Source: B120-G9 sp034659895 (GTDB lineage Bacteria; Zixibacteria; MSB-5A5; GN15; FEB-12). Taken from it: a stretch of 8,186 bases of DNA. The notes under the pieces are model-generated. The model saw only the letters and a list, made by a program, of their open reading frames with translations. It was not told where the DNA came from and made no database searches. Shown here piece after piece: positions 1 to 5,039 of the stretch. The position numbers and the translations under genes are program-made. How positions within the stretch are numbered: position 1 is the first letter of the stretch; every line of letters starts with the position of its first letter. The stretch lies in contig JAYEIF010000225.1 of assembly GCA_034659895.1 (NCBI GenBank), forward strand, positions 1 to 8,186, in the 5' to 3' direction.

Positions 1-518
1 AAATCAACAACCAGATTATGATAGCCAAATGTAGTCCCTCGTTCGGTCAGCATAAGTTTGTCTGTGTTGGCTTTAGTAGCAACATGAGCCATGTCTTCAG
101 GTGCCATAAACTGACCTTTCTTTACATTAATCCACTTGCCGGTAGCGGCGGCTTGCACAATGAGATCTGTTTGACGCGAAAGGAAAGCTGGTATCTGAAG
201 TACATCCGCCACCTTCGCTACTTGAGCGATTTCAACAGTTTCGTGTATATCGGTCAGTATTGGCACATTAAATTGCCGTTTTACTTTCTGAAGGATAGCC
301 AAGCCTTCCTTTATACCGTGTCCGGTGAATGACGATACCGATGTGCGATTAGCTTTTTTATACGAAGACTTGAATATGTAAGGTAGGTCATACTCACGTG
401 CCAGACCTACAACGTTTTCTGCAACCTTATTGCAGACCTCTTCAGACTCGATTACACACGGGCCAGCTATCAGAAAAAAGTCACCGCGTGCAATTCTTTC
501 AAATGTAGTATCAATCAT
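1..518 (-). CDS. kdsA: 3-deoxy-8-phosphooctulonate synthase (Kdo-8-P synthase), 5' part
   Basis: The cytoplasmic enzyme condenses phosphoenolpyruvate with arabinose 5-phosphate to Kdo 8-phosphate, the precursor of the inner-core sugar of lipopolysaccharide. I translated the minus strand: 172 codons are visible, then two bases of the next codon, and the gene runs off the window edge. The family is usually about 270-280 residues, so roughly 60% is present. Diagnostic motifs are LIAGPCVIES (16-25), FKSSYKKANRTS (49-60), LTDIHE (88-93), LQIPAFLSRQTDL (107-119), NVKKGQFMAP (131-140) and TERGTTFGYHNLVVD (158-172). Cys21 matches the metal-ligand cysteine of the Aquifex-type enzyme, where the E. coli type has Asn, so this is probably the metal-dependent class; the other ligands lie outside the window. 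His167 replaces the Asn usual in FGYNNLVVD. The ATG at 518 is chosen because no other in-frame start was seen close upstream and the homology begins near it, although no clear Shine-Dalgarno precedes it. Confidence 0.95.
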   Translation of the reverse strand, partial: MIDTTFERIARGDFFLIAGPCVIESEEVCNKVAENVVGLAREYDLPYIFKSSYKKANRTSVSSFTGHGIKEGLAILQKVKRQFNVPILTDIHETVEIAQVAKVADVLQIPAFLSRQTDLIVQAAATGKWINVKKGQFMAPEDMAHVATKANTDKLMLTERGTTFGYHNLVVD

Positions 519-691
519 TATTAAGGAATATAAGAGACCGCAGTTGAAAGAAAAAGCCAAAATCTATTTAAGTGCACAATCAAATTGCATACCTAATTAT
601 TGACATCTATCAATGGAAAGTGAATATATCTACTGCAAATGATATAATTATTCGATAAGAATCTTGTCGCCGGTATAATTGACATCTAATC

Positions 692-720
692 TGAAAGGCC
701 GATGCAGTCGGCCGGTTTCA
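692..720. repeat. Imperfect inverted repeat / hairpin
   Basis: The inner arms GGCCGA (697-702) and TCGGCC (708-713) flank a 5-nt loop. The outer arms TGAAA (692-696) and TTTCA (716-720) extend the stem with a two-base GG bulge. No T-run follows on either strand. It sits 22 nt from the perfect hairpin at 743-766 and may act with it as a transcript 3' end, or be a dispersed repeat. Confidence 0.5.
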
Positions 721-742
721 CTATTCATAATTTCAAGATGAT

Positions 743-766
743 GGCGGAACCCTGAAGGGTTCCGCC
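743..766 (-). terminator. Strong hairpin downstream of kbl, possible terminator
   Basis: A perfect 10-bp stem, GGCGGAACCC (743-752) with GGGTTCCGCC (757-766), closes on a 4-nt loop. It lies about 125 nt past the kbl stop and is the most stable structure in this spacer, so it could end or protect the kbl transcript. No T-tract follows in either direction, so intrinsic termination is uncertain; a dispersed palindromic repeat is the alternative. Confidence 0.4.
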
Positions 767-891
767 TTATGAATGTTGTGCCACAACAGCCATATCACTT
801 TGATAATATCCGCCGTTACCTTTAGTAAAAGTTAGTTCTGCTACAGGTTTACGACTCTAAACGACACATCTAAATACTTCTCCGGAAGATT

Positions 892-2121
892 CTAATGTGT
901 CTCTTTATACTCCTTCAGTACTCCGATGACATAGTCTATATCAGATTCAGTATGGTCAGCACAAACCTGGAATCTTATCTCTTCGTCACCTTTTGGAACA
1001 ACAGGGAAATTCAAACCTGTACCTAATACACCGTGTTCCGTCAGATACTTTACGAGTTCGCTTGTTTTGGGTGTATCTCGAACCATTAACGGTACCACTG
1101 GATGCGGACCTTCTATGGTCTCATAACCAAGGTCTTTAAGTCCTTTTTCAAACTTCTTGGTCATTTTGCCAAGATGTTCCAATATCTTAAGACCTTCCGG
1201 ACTGTCAAGAATCTCAACCGCTTTCATTGCAGCCGATGCTTCCGAAACAGTAATAGGATTTGAGTAGATATACATCGGGGCTGTTTCACGCAGATACTCG
1301 ACAATATTCGACGAGGCTACCACAAAGCCGCCGTTTATTCCGAATGCCTTGCCAAGTGTGCCTATGAGAATATCAACTTTTGTGTCGCAATACTGCTCAG
1401 TTCCTTGCCCCGTTTTTCCAAAAGCGCCAATACCATGAGAATCATCCACAACAGATATAACGCCTTCTTCAAATTCAGAATCATACTTTTTGCAGATTTC
1501 AACTAACTTTTCAAGAGGAGCATTATCCCCTCTCATGCTGAAAATGCCGTCTGAAACAACTAATGCTCTTTTCCCTTTACCAACGCTCTCTTTCAGTTTG
1601 GCCTCAAAATCCTCCATATCATTGTGCTTGTATATTGCCTTAGCCGCTGGTCTGGAAAGTCTCATTGACTGAATTATGCAGTTATGATTCAATTCATCAC
1701 TGACCAAAACTGTTTCTTTTGTCGTCAATGGCACAATAACGCCCATACTTGTTACATAGGCTGAGCTGAAAAGCATAGCTGCTTCCCGATTAAGGAAGCT
1801 TGCCAATTTTTTCTCCAGCTCAATATGTGGTTCATAGGTACCGCTAATAAATCGAACTGCCCCCGGACCTGCGCCGAATTTTTTTGAAGCGTTTTCCTCT
1901 GCCTCGATAACATCTTTTCGAAGTGACATTCCAAGATAAGAATTTGCATTCATTTTGATAAACTCTTTATCACCCTCGCCTTCGATAAAGTAACGAGGTC
2001 CGTTTTCCCCTTCCGGTTGTTTTATGCCGGTTATGACCATCTCTTTGCCTTTTGCGGTCCCTTTTGCTTTAAGATCGTCTAAGGCATTCCCTAAAGCGCT
2101 ATTTAGTTTTGTTACTGGCAT
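892..2121 (-). CDS. kbl: Glycine C-acetyltransferase (2-amino-3-ketobutyrate CoA ligase)
   Basis: This PLP-dependent fold-type I enzyme of the alpha-oxoamine synthase family (409 residues; family about 400) would cleave 2-amino-3-ketobutyrate with CoA to glycine and acetyl-CoA in the cytoplasm. Visible features are the substrate-entry segment GAVRFISGTYEPHIELE (87-103), SDELNH with cofactor-stacking His146 (141-146), VVDDSHGIGAFG with the pyridine-binding Asp226 and His229 (224-235), and the Schiff-base lysine Lys258 in GTLGKAFG (254-261). AAGGAG at 2133-2128, 6 nt before the ATG, fixes the start. It begins 56 nt after the tdh stop, and tdh makes its substrate, so the two are almost certainly one operon. 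Other members of the family (5-aminolevulinate synthase, 8-amino-7-oxononanoate synthase, serine palmitoyltransferase) share these motifs; the tdh neighbour decides the call. Confidence 0.9.
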   Translation of the reverse strand: MPVTKLNSALGNALDDLKAKGTAKGKEMVITGIKQPEGENGPRYFIEGEGDKEFIKMNANSYLGMSLRKDVIEAEENASKKFGAGPGAVRFISGTYEPHIELEKKLASFLNREAAMLFSSAYVTSMGVIVPLTTKETVLVSDELNHNCIIQSMRLSRPAAKAIYKHNDMEDFEAKLKESVGKGKRALVVSDGIFSMRGDNAPLEKLVEICKKYDSEFEEGVISVVDDSHGIGAFGKTGQGTEQYCDTKVDILIGTLGKAFGINGGFVVASSNIVEYLRETAPMYIYSNPITVSEASAAMKAVEILDSPEGLKILEHLGKMTKKFEKGLKDLGYETIEGPHPVVPLMVRDTPKTSELVKYLTEHGVLGTGLNFPVVPKGDEEIRFQVCADHTESDIDYVIGVLKEYKETH

Positions 2122-2136
2122 TTACTTCTCCTTGAA

Positions 2137-2163
2137 ACTATTTTTTAGAGTTACTATTTTTAG
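2137..2163. repeat. Short near-direct repeat in the tdh-kbl junction
   Basis: ACTATTTTTTAG (2137-2148) and ACTATTTTTAG (2153-2163) are offset by 16 nt. Arms AAACTA (2135-2140) and TAGTTT (2161-2166) could also form a weak stem between the tdh stop and the kbl ribosome binding site. The stretch is very AT-rich, so chance is a fair explanation. Confidence 0.35.
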
Positions 2164-2177
2164 TTTTTATGGTTTAT

Positions 2178-3134
2178 CTATTTCTGCTCGAGTTTTTTCG
2201 AAAGAACTTCAATCATATCCTTTGTCATTTCAGGAAGTTTGTATTCAGGGTTCCATCCCCACTCTTCTCTGGCTGCGGAATCATCCATATTGTTGGGCCA
2301 GCTACTTGCAATTTCCTGTTTTACAGAGTCCACATCATAATCTATCGTGAATTCAGGAATTATCTTTTTGATTTCAGCGGCAATAATTTCCGGATCAAAA
2401 CTCATAGCGGTAACATTGAATGCATTTCTGTGTTTCAACTTGCTTTCATCTGCTTCCATTAAATCAATAGCGGCGTTGATAGCGTCAGGCATATACATCA
2501 TATCCAGAAACGTGCCAGCCCCAAGATTACATGTGTATTTCTTGTTCTTGATGGCTTCGTAAAATATCTCTACTGCGTAATCTGTAGTACCACCACCCGG
2601 TAATGTTTCATTAGAAATGATTCCGGGATAGCGAACGCCACGAGTATCGACACCAAACCTTTTGTGATAATAATCACAAAGTAATTCTCCGGAAACCTTG
2701 GTCACACCATACATTGTATTGGGTCGTTGAATTGTATCCTGAGGAGTGTCATCCAGCGGGGTAGATGAGCCGAAGGCACCAATTGAACTCGGAACAAAAA
2801 CAGCGCATTTATGTTCGCGAGCTACTTCCAAAACATTGTAGAGTCCGTTGATATTCACATCCCATGCAAGCTGCGGTTTGGCTTCTGCTACTGCAGATAG
2901 TATTGCGGCAAGATGAAAAATTGTATCAATATTGTATTTTTTAACGACATCTCTAACAACGTTAATGTCTGTGCAGTCAACAACTTCAAACGGTCCTGAG
3001 TTGAGCAATTTTTCGCTCGGTTTAGTTTTTCTTCCTCCAGCTACAACATTGTCATTGCCATACCTTTTGCGCAATTCCATTGTCAACTCTGAGCCAATCT
3101 GCCCAACTGCTCCTGTTACCAAAATGTTTTTCAT
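2178..3134 (-). CDS. tdh: L-threonine 3-dehydrogenase, short-chain/epimerase type
   Basis: This is an extended short-chain dehydrogenase (318 residues) predicted to oxidise L-threonine to 2-amino-3-ketobutyrate with NAD+. The N-terminal Rossmann motif is GAVGQIG (8-14). HLAAILSA (74-81) and PSSIGAFG with catalytic Ser116/117 (115-122) follow, then the YxxxK pair Tyr142 and Lys146 in YGVTK. GVRYPGIIS (166-174) and TTDYAVEIF (183-191) are typical of SDR-type threonine dehydrogenases, as known from Flavobacterium and trypanosomes, rather than of UDP-sugar epimerases. This family is unrelated to the zinc-dependent E. coli Tdh. GAGGTG at 3147-3142, 7 nt before the ATG, supports the start. It is first in an operon with kbl and has its own promoter and a repeat-bearing leader. 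A sugar-nucleotide epimerase is the main alternative, made unlikely by kbl next door. Confidence 0.92.
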   Translation of the reverse strand: MKNILVTGAVGQIGSELTMELRKRYGNDNVVAGGRKTKPSEKLLNSGPFEVVDCTDINVVRDVVKKYNIDTIFHLAAILSAVAEAKPQLAWDVNINGLYNVLEVAREHKCAVFVPSSIGAFGSSTPLDDTPQDTIQRPNTMYGVTKVSGELLCDYYHKRFGVDTRGVRYPGIISNETLPGGGTTDYAVEIFYEAIKNKKYTCNLGAGTFLDMMYMPDAINAAIDLMEADESKLKHRNAFNVTAMSFDPEIIAAEIKKIIPEFTIDYDVDSVKQEIASSWPNNMDDSAAREEWGWNPEYKLPEMTKDMIEVLSKKLEQK

Positions 3135-3183
3135 CTTGTATCACCTCATTTGTTTCAAAAACACTATCTACCTTTATAAACCA

Positions 3184-3231
3184 ATTCATTTGCAAACAAA
3201 TTTATTTGCAAACAAATTCATTTGCAAACAA
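3184..3231. repeat. Three tandem 16-nt repeats in the tdh leader
   Basis: Units 3184-3199, 3200-3215 and 3216-3231 read ATTCATTTGCAAACAA, with one change (C to T) in the middle copy. Each contains the palindrome TTTGCAAA, and the junctions form quasi-palindromes of the form CAAAT-NN-ATTTG. The array lies 50-97 nt upstream of the tdh start codon and downstream of the predicted promoter, so it is probably transcribed. It could be a regulator-binding array or an RNA leader element. Confidence 0.9.
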
Positions 3232-3254
3232 AACGCTCCAAAGAACTTTTTGTA

Positions 3255-3283
3255 ATCGTAAATAATAGATTAGCGATTGTCAA
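3255..3283 (-). promoter_or_regulatory. Sigma-70-type promoter for tdh-kbl
   Basis: Read on the minus strand, TTGACA (3283-3278) is a perfect -35 box. A 17-nt spacer separates it from TACGAT (3260-3255), which matches TATAAT at 4 of 6 positions. Transcription would begin near 3248, giving a leader of about 114 nt that includes the three 16-nt repeats. The -35 box starts only 4 nt past the T-run of the upstream hairpin. Confidence 0.6.
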
Positions 3284-3287
3284 ACGG

Positions 3288-3330
3288 AAAAACGGGTATT
3301 TACCAATACTCTTTTGGTATAGACAACCCG
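3288..3330 (-). terminator. Intrinsic terminator-like hairpin upstream of tdh
   Basis: On the minus strand, CGGGT (3330-3326) pairs with ACCCG (3297-3293). An inner stem TACCAA (3319-3314) with TTGGTA (3306-3301) is separated from it by an internal loop. TTTTT follows at once (3292-3288). It lies about 97 nt after the stop of the small membrane protein gene and just before the tdh promoter, so it would insulate tdh-kbl from upstream transcription. The internal loop and the short T-run lower confidence. Confidence 0.55.
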
Positions 3331-3426
3331 CTTATTGGCAAGTAATCGGCGGAGCAGAACAGCTCACGGCTGAAGCATCACAATCTTTTCTATAAGCAGA
3401 ACTCTACGATTTAGCTATACTACTTA

Positions 3427-3594
3427 TTAGATTTCTGGTTTTTCCAAATCAGTAGTATCGTCCCAACCCAAATGGTTGGCTCGCTCGTGATCCCGAAGCC
3501 ACCAGATAATTCCAATAACAGCCGTTACACCAAACAACAGGATAACTACGTGGTACCAGCGAAAATACCTCATAGCAAGTCTGAAAATATTCAT
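3427..3594 (-). CDS. Small single-pass membrane protein, unknown function
   Basis: I do not recognise this 55-residue protein. It has a basic, aromatic N-terminus (MNIFRLAMRYFRW), one hydrophobic segment at about residues 15-33 ending in a WW pair, and an acidic, polar tail of about 22 residues. By the positive-inside rule the N-terminus would be cytoplasmic and the tail outside. An ATG 8 codons upstream (3618) is also in frame, but AAAGGA at 3606-3601 lies 6 nt before the ATG at 3594, so the shorter form is preferred. The upstream promoter with good boxes and the downstream hairpin make this a self-contained transcription unit, which supports it being real. It is separated from the TM2 gene by 222 nt. 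I assign no function. Confidence 0.65.
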   Translation of the reverse strand: MNIFRLAMRYFRWYHVVILLFGVTAVIGIIWWLRDHERANHLGWDDTTDLEKPEI

Positions 3595-3600
3595 TTTTAA

Positions 3601-3606
3601 TCCTTT
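3601..3606 (-). promoter_or_regulatory. Ribosome binding site that decides the small membrane protein start
   Basis: AAAGGA on the minus strand sits 6 nt before the ATG at 3594. It lies inside the alternative reading that would start at 3618, so it favours a 55-residue product over a 63-residue one. Confidence 0.6.
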
Positions 3607-3702
3607 CTTAGTTTGCATACGATCCGTATCGAAATTACTGAAAAATCAAACAACCCTTCAATTTCAACCAGACCGACCACATTTCATAACAACATAGTAC
3701 AC

Positions 3703-3732
3703 AATGATATATCATTAGTTTACAAATGTAAA
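3703..3732 (-). promoter_or_regulatory. Promoter embedded in two adjacent palindromes
   Basis: On the minus strand TTTACA (3732-3727) and TATCAT (3709-3704) each match the sigma-70 consensus at 5 of 6 positions, with a 17-nt spacer. Each box sits in a perfect 14-nt palindrome: TTTACAAATGTAAA (3719-3732) and AATGATATATCATT (3703-3716), with centres 16 nt apart. Transcription would start near 3697, giving the small membrane protein gene a leader of about 100 nt. The palindromes are plausible operator sites. The symmetry also creates a plus-strand pair, TTTACA (3719-3724) and TGTAAT (3742-3747), again 17 nt apart. Confidence 0.5.
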
Positions 3733-3769
3733 TTGATTATGTGTAATTCCGAAACAAAATACAAACACT

Positions 3770-3822
3770 ATCTAACTGTGATTGACGCCATAACATTATC
3801 ATCCCCATAAAATTAGTTAGAT
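3770..3822 (-). terminator. Long-loop inverted repeat at the end of the TM2 gene
   Basis: ATCTAACT (3770-3777) and AGTTAGAT (3815-3822) form an 8-bp stem across a 37-nt loop. One arm overlaps the TM2 protein stop codon. On the minus strand the stem is followed by a T-rich but interrupted stretch. It may be the transcript end of the TM2 gene; the long loop makes this tentative. Confidence 0.3.
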
Positions 3823-4095
3823 TGGCCCGCCGGATCCGTGACGACGCGATATGTCGATATTGATTTTCTCTGCTGAGCGGTAGGCGTCATACATACCGTA
3901 AATCCACAGTATTGGAGTAGTAATAATACCAACAAGAATCAAAATCAGAAAAGCTGAGATAGTGTACACGATAATAAATGCTACACCTTTGCCGATCTGA
4001 CCGTTGTATATTTGCCCAAGTCCCATGTAAAAAAATGATAAAATTGCAGCTAAACCCGGGTTCTTATAGAAAACCGGGCTTGAACCATTAGCCAT
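3817..4095 (-). CDS. TM2-domain membrane protein
   Basis: The 92-residue protein carries a TM2 domain: two membrane segments joined by a short polar turn. KNPGLAAILSFFYMGLGQIY (11-30) holds the first segment and the family's GxGQ/HxxYxG turn (G25, G27, Q28, Y30, G32). A second long hydrophobic segment spans about 37-67 (GVAFIIVY to WIYGMYDAY), and the tail is basic then Gly-rich. The DAYRSAEKIN end is also typical. In bacteria such proteins have no settled biochemical role. The start is supported by AAAGGA at 4108-4103, 7 nt before the ATG. It is the first minus-strand gene at a divergent junction with the FmdB-family gene and stands alone: 222 nt separate it from the next gene. Confidence 0.88.
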   Translation of the reverse strand: MANGSSPVFYKNPGLAAILSFFYMGLGQIYNGQIGKGVAFIIVYTISAFLILILVGIITTPILWIYGMYDAYRSAEKINIDISRRHGSGGPI

Positions 4096-4436
4096 TATGT
4101 ATTCCTTTGAATTTCAATTTAAAAGCTCAGTTTTTTCTCATTACTTGCCATTATTTATATTAACATATTAATAATATGAATAAAAAGTCTGCGGTAAGAA
4201 ACAAAAAAATCTGCAAGTAGCATAAACTGTGACTTAGATGGTTATAATAATAGTGGGATAATTAAAGAGGTGAAAGATTTTTTATAATATAATTTTGGGA
4301 AAGTCAGGAACATTTCAGAAAGCTGGCTGTTAAAGTTTGAAATTGGTTTTTCTGTGATAGTTTTTGTGCAATAACTGCCTTTCTAAACAGCAGTATTGCC
4401 AGTTGCAGTAGTAGTGAAATAATATAGAGGTTAAAA
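4096..4436. promoter_or_regulatory. Divergent intergenic region
   Basis: This 341-nt, very AT-rich spacer must hold the promoters of the TM2 gene (leftward) and the FmdB-family gene (rightward). I see a perfect 15-nt palindrome CATATTAATAATATG at 4164-4178, and TATAAT hexamers on the plus strand at 4243-4248, 4283-4288 and 4288-4293. None has a convincing -35 box at the right distance, so no promoter is called. A 14-nt sequence at 4303-4316 recurs exactly inside the following gene. No gene was found. Confidence 0.45.
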
Positions 4437-4640
4437 ATGCCGCTTTACAAATATGAATGTCTTGAATGTCAGGAACATTTCGAAGAACTTGTCATTGGCG
4501 CTGATGAAAAACCGCCTTGTCCTAATTGCCAGTCCGGAAATGTTTCCAGGATGGTATCACTGGTATCATCGAGTGGAGGTTCTTCAAGTGGTGGCTCATC
4601 ATTTGCGCCAAGTAAATGTAGCAGCTCCGGATTCAGTTGA
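4437..4640 (+). CDS. FmdB-family zinc ribbon protein
   Basis: The 67-residue protein starts with the family signature MPLYKYECLECQEHFEELV. Two CxxC knuckles, C8-C11 and C28-C31 (CPNC), form a zinc ribbon. NVSRMVS (35-41) matches the usual end of the domain. The tail from about 44 is low-complexity Ser/Gly with an extra Cys61, a common ending in this family. The family is named after a putative formamidase regulator of Methylophilus, but most members have no demonstrated function, and no amidase gene is near. The start is supported by AGAGG at 4426-4430, 6 nt before the ATG. It looks monocistronic, with hairpins soon after the stop. Confidence 0.9.
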   Translation: MPLYKYECLECQEHFEELVIGADEKPPCPNCQSGNVSRMVSLVSSSGGSSSGGSSFAPSKCSSSGFS

Positions 4641-4653
4641 GGATAAACCATTT

Positions 4654-4670
4654 CTCTACCGGTGGTAGAG
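4654..4670 (+). terminator. Hairpin just after the FmdB-family gene
   Basis: CTCTACC (4654-4660) and GGTAGAG (4664-4670) form a perfect 7-bp stem with a GGT loop, starting 14 nt after the stop codon. No T-run follows directly. It may work with the next hairpin, which does have one. Confidence 0.4.
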
Positions 4671-4688
4671 ATTAAACAGTTTTAGACA

Positions 4689-4711
4689 AGAATCCTCACG
4701 GTTCTCTTTTT
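4689..4711 (+). terminator. Intrinsic terminator-like hairpin after the FmdB-family gene
   Basis: AGAA-T-CC (4689-4695) pairs with GGTTCT (4700-4705), leaving one bulged T and a 4-nt TCAC loop. After one C comes TTTTT (4707-4711). The stem is short, but stem, small loop and T-run occur in the right order about 50 nt past the stop. Confidence 0.45.
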
Positions 4712-4738
4712 CAAAAACAGAAGCCAAAACTTACCATA

Positions 4739-4766
4739 GGGCAACTATATCAAAATTGGGTTGCCC
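4739..4766. repeat. Inverted repeat GGGCAAC/GTTGCCC
   Basis: Perfect 7-nt arms at 4739-4745 and 4760-4766 flank a 14-nt centre. The element lies 10 nt before the gap-flanking repeat at 4776-4789 and may be part of the same repetitive block. Confidence 0.5.
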
Positions 4767-4901
4767 ATTCCACGTGGCTTATTGAAAAATACAGTACGAA
4801 AGACGATATTGCGTCTGCCTAGTGAAATTAGGCATTCCTTTGTTATTATTTTTCCTCTATTATTATCATCCATTTATTATTGTCCTTCCTCTTTTATTGT
4901 C

Positions 4902-4938
4902 ATTCCTGCGGAAGCAGGAATCCAGCAGGCACTGCCTG
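4902..4938. repeat. Dispersed-type hairpin repeat at the gap edge
   Basis: ATTCCTGC (4902-4909) and GCAGGAAT (4914-4921) form a perfect 8-bp stem with a GGAA loop. CAGGCA-C-TGCCTG (4926-4938) follows as a second palindrome one base before the N run. The string TGTCATTCCTGCGGAAGCAG belongs to a class of short interspersed palindromic repeats that I recognise from many bacterial genomes. Its copy number in this genome cannot be seen here. Confidence 0.6.
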
Positions 4939-4939
4939 T

Positions 4940-5039
4940 NNNNNNNNNNNNNNNNNNNNNNNNNNNNNNNNNNNNNNNNNNNNNNNNNNNNNNNNNNNNN
5001 NNNNNNNNNNNNNNNNNNNNNNNNNNNNNNNNNNNNNNN
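4940..5039. other. Assembly gap (100 N)
   Basis: The run is exactly 100 N, a common placeholder for a gap of unknown length. Repeats touch both edges, so the break was probably caused by unresolved repetitive sequence. Distances across it should not be trusted. Confidence 0.98.

Larger units (their letters stand above)
519..891. other. Intergenic region between kbl and kdsA, no gene seen
   Basis: This 373-nt spacer lies downstream of kbl and upstream of kdsA, both on the minus strand. I found no convincing coding region. It holds two hairpins (692-720 and 743-766), a 13-bp palindrome GTTGTGCCACAAC at 775-787, and an 11-nt direct repeat ATTGACATCTA at 599-609 and 678-688. Several promoter-like hexamers occur on the plus strand (TTGACA at 600-605 with AATATA at 623-628, 17 nt apart; TATAAT at 643-648 and 674-679). 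For kdsA the best I can see is a weak minus-strand pair, TTGATA (613-608) and TATGCA (591-586), so its promoter is unresolved. Confidence 0.5.

Noticed and set aside
18..332. Plus-strand open frame of 104 codons
   Set aside because: It is antisense to kdsA, whose minus-strand translation matches the family throughout; the plus-strand product shows no recognisable domain.
2024..2562. Overlapping plus-strand open frames over the start of kbl and the tdh 3' half
   Set aside because: These are hydrophobic shadow translations opposite well-conserved enzyme sequence, without ribosome binding sites that stand out.
3184..3231. CRISPR array
   Set aside because: The three 16-nt units are directly adjacent with no spacers, and no cas gene is present.
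3135..3247. Known riboswitch (glycine or T-box type) in the tdh leader
   Set aside because: I see neither conserved glycine aptamer nor T-box sequences; the leader is short and dominated by simple AT-rich repeats.
2932..3265. Plus-strand frames reading through the 16-nt repeats, giving a repetitive peptide
   Set aside because: They are antisense to tdh, and the repetitive end only translates the leader repeats; no supporting start signal.
3613..3810. Plus-strand open frame of 65 codons between the small membrane protein and TM2 genes
   Set aside because: Low-complexity product, no ribosome binding site seen, and it overlaps the promoter palindromes of the minus-strand gene.
4266..4272. Shine-Dalgarno-like AGAGGTG in the divergent spacer
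   Set aside because: No start codon with a meaningful open frame follows at a usable distance.
4321..4342. Possible sigma-54 -24/-12 promoter (TGGC then TTTG) before the FmdB-family gene
   Set aside because: The -12 GC is missing and the spacing is off by one, so it does not meet the consensus.
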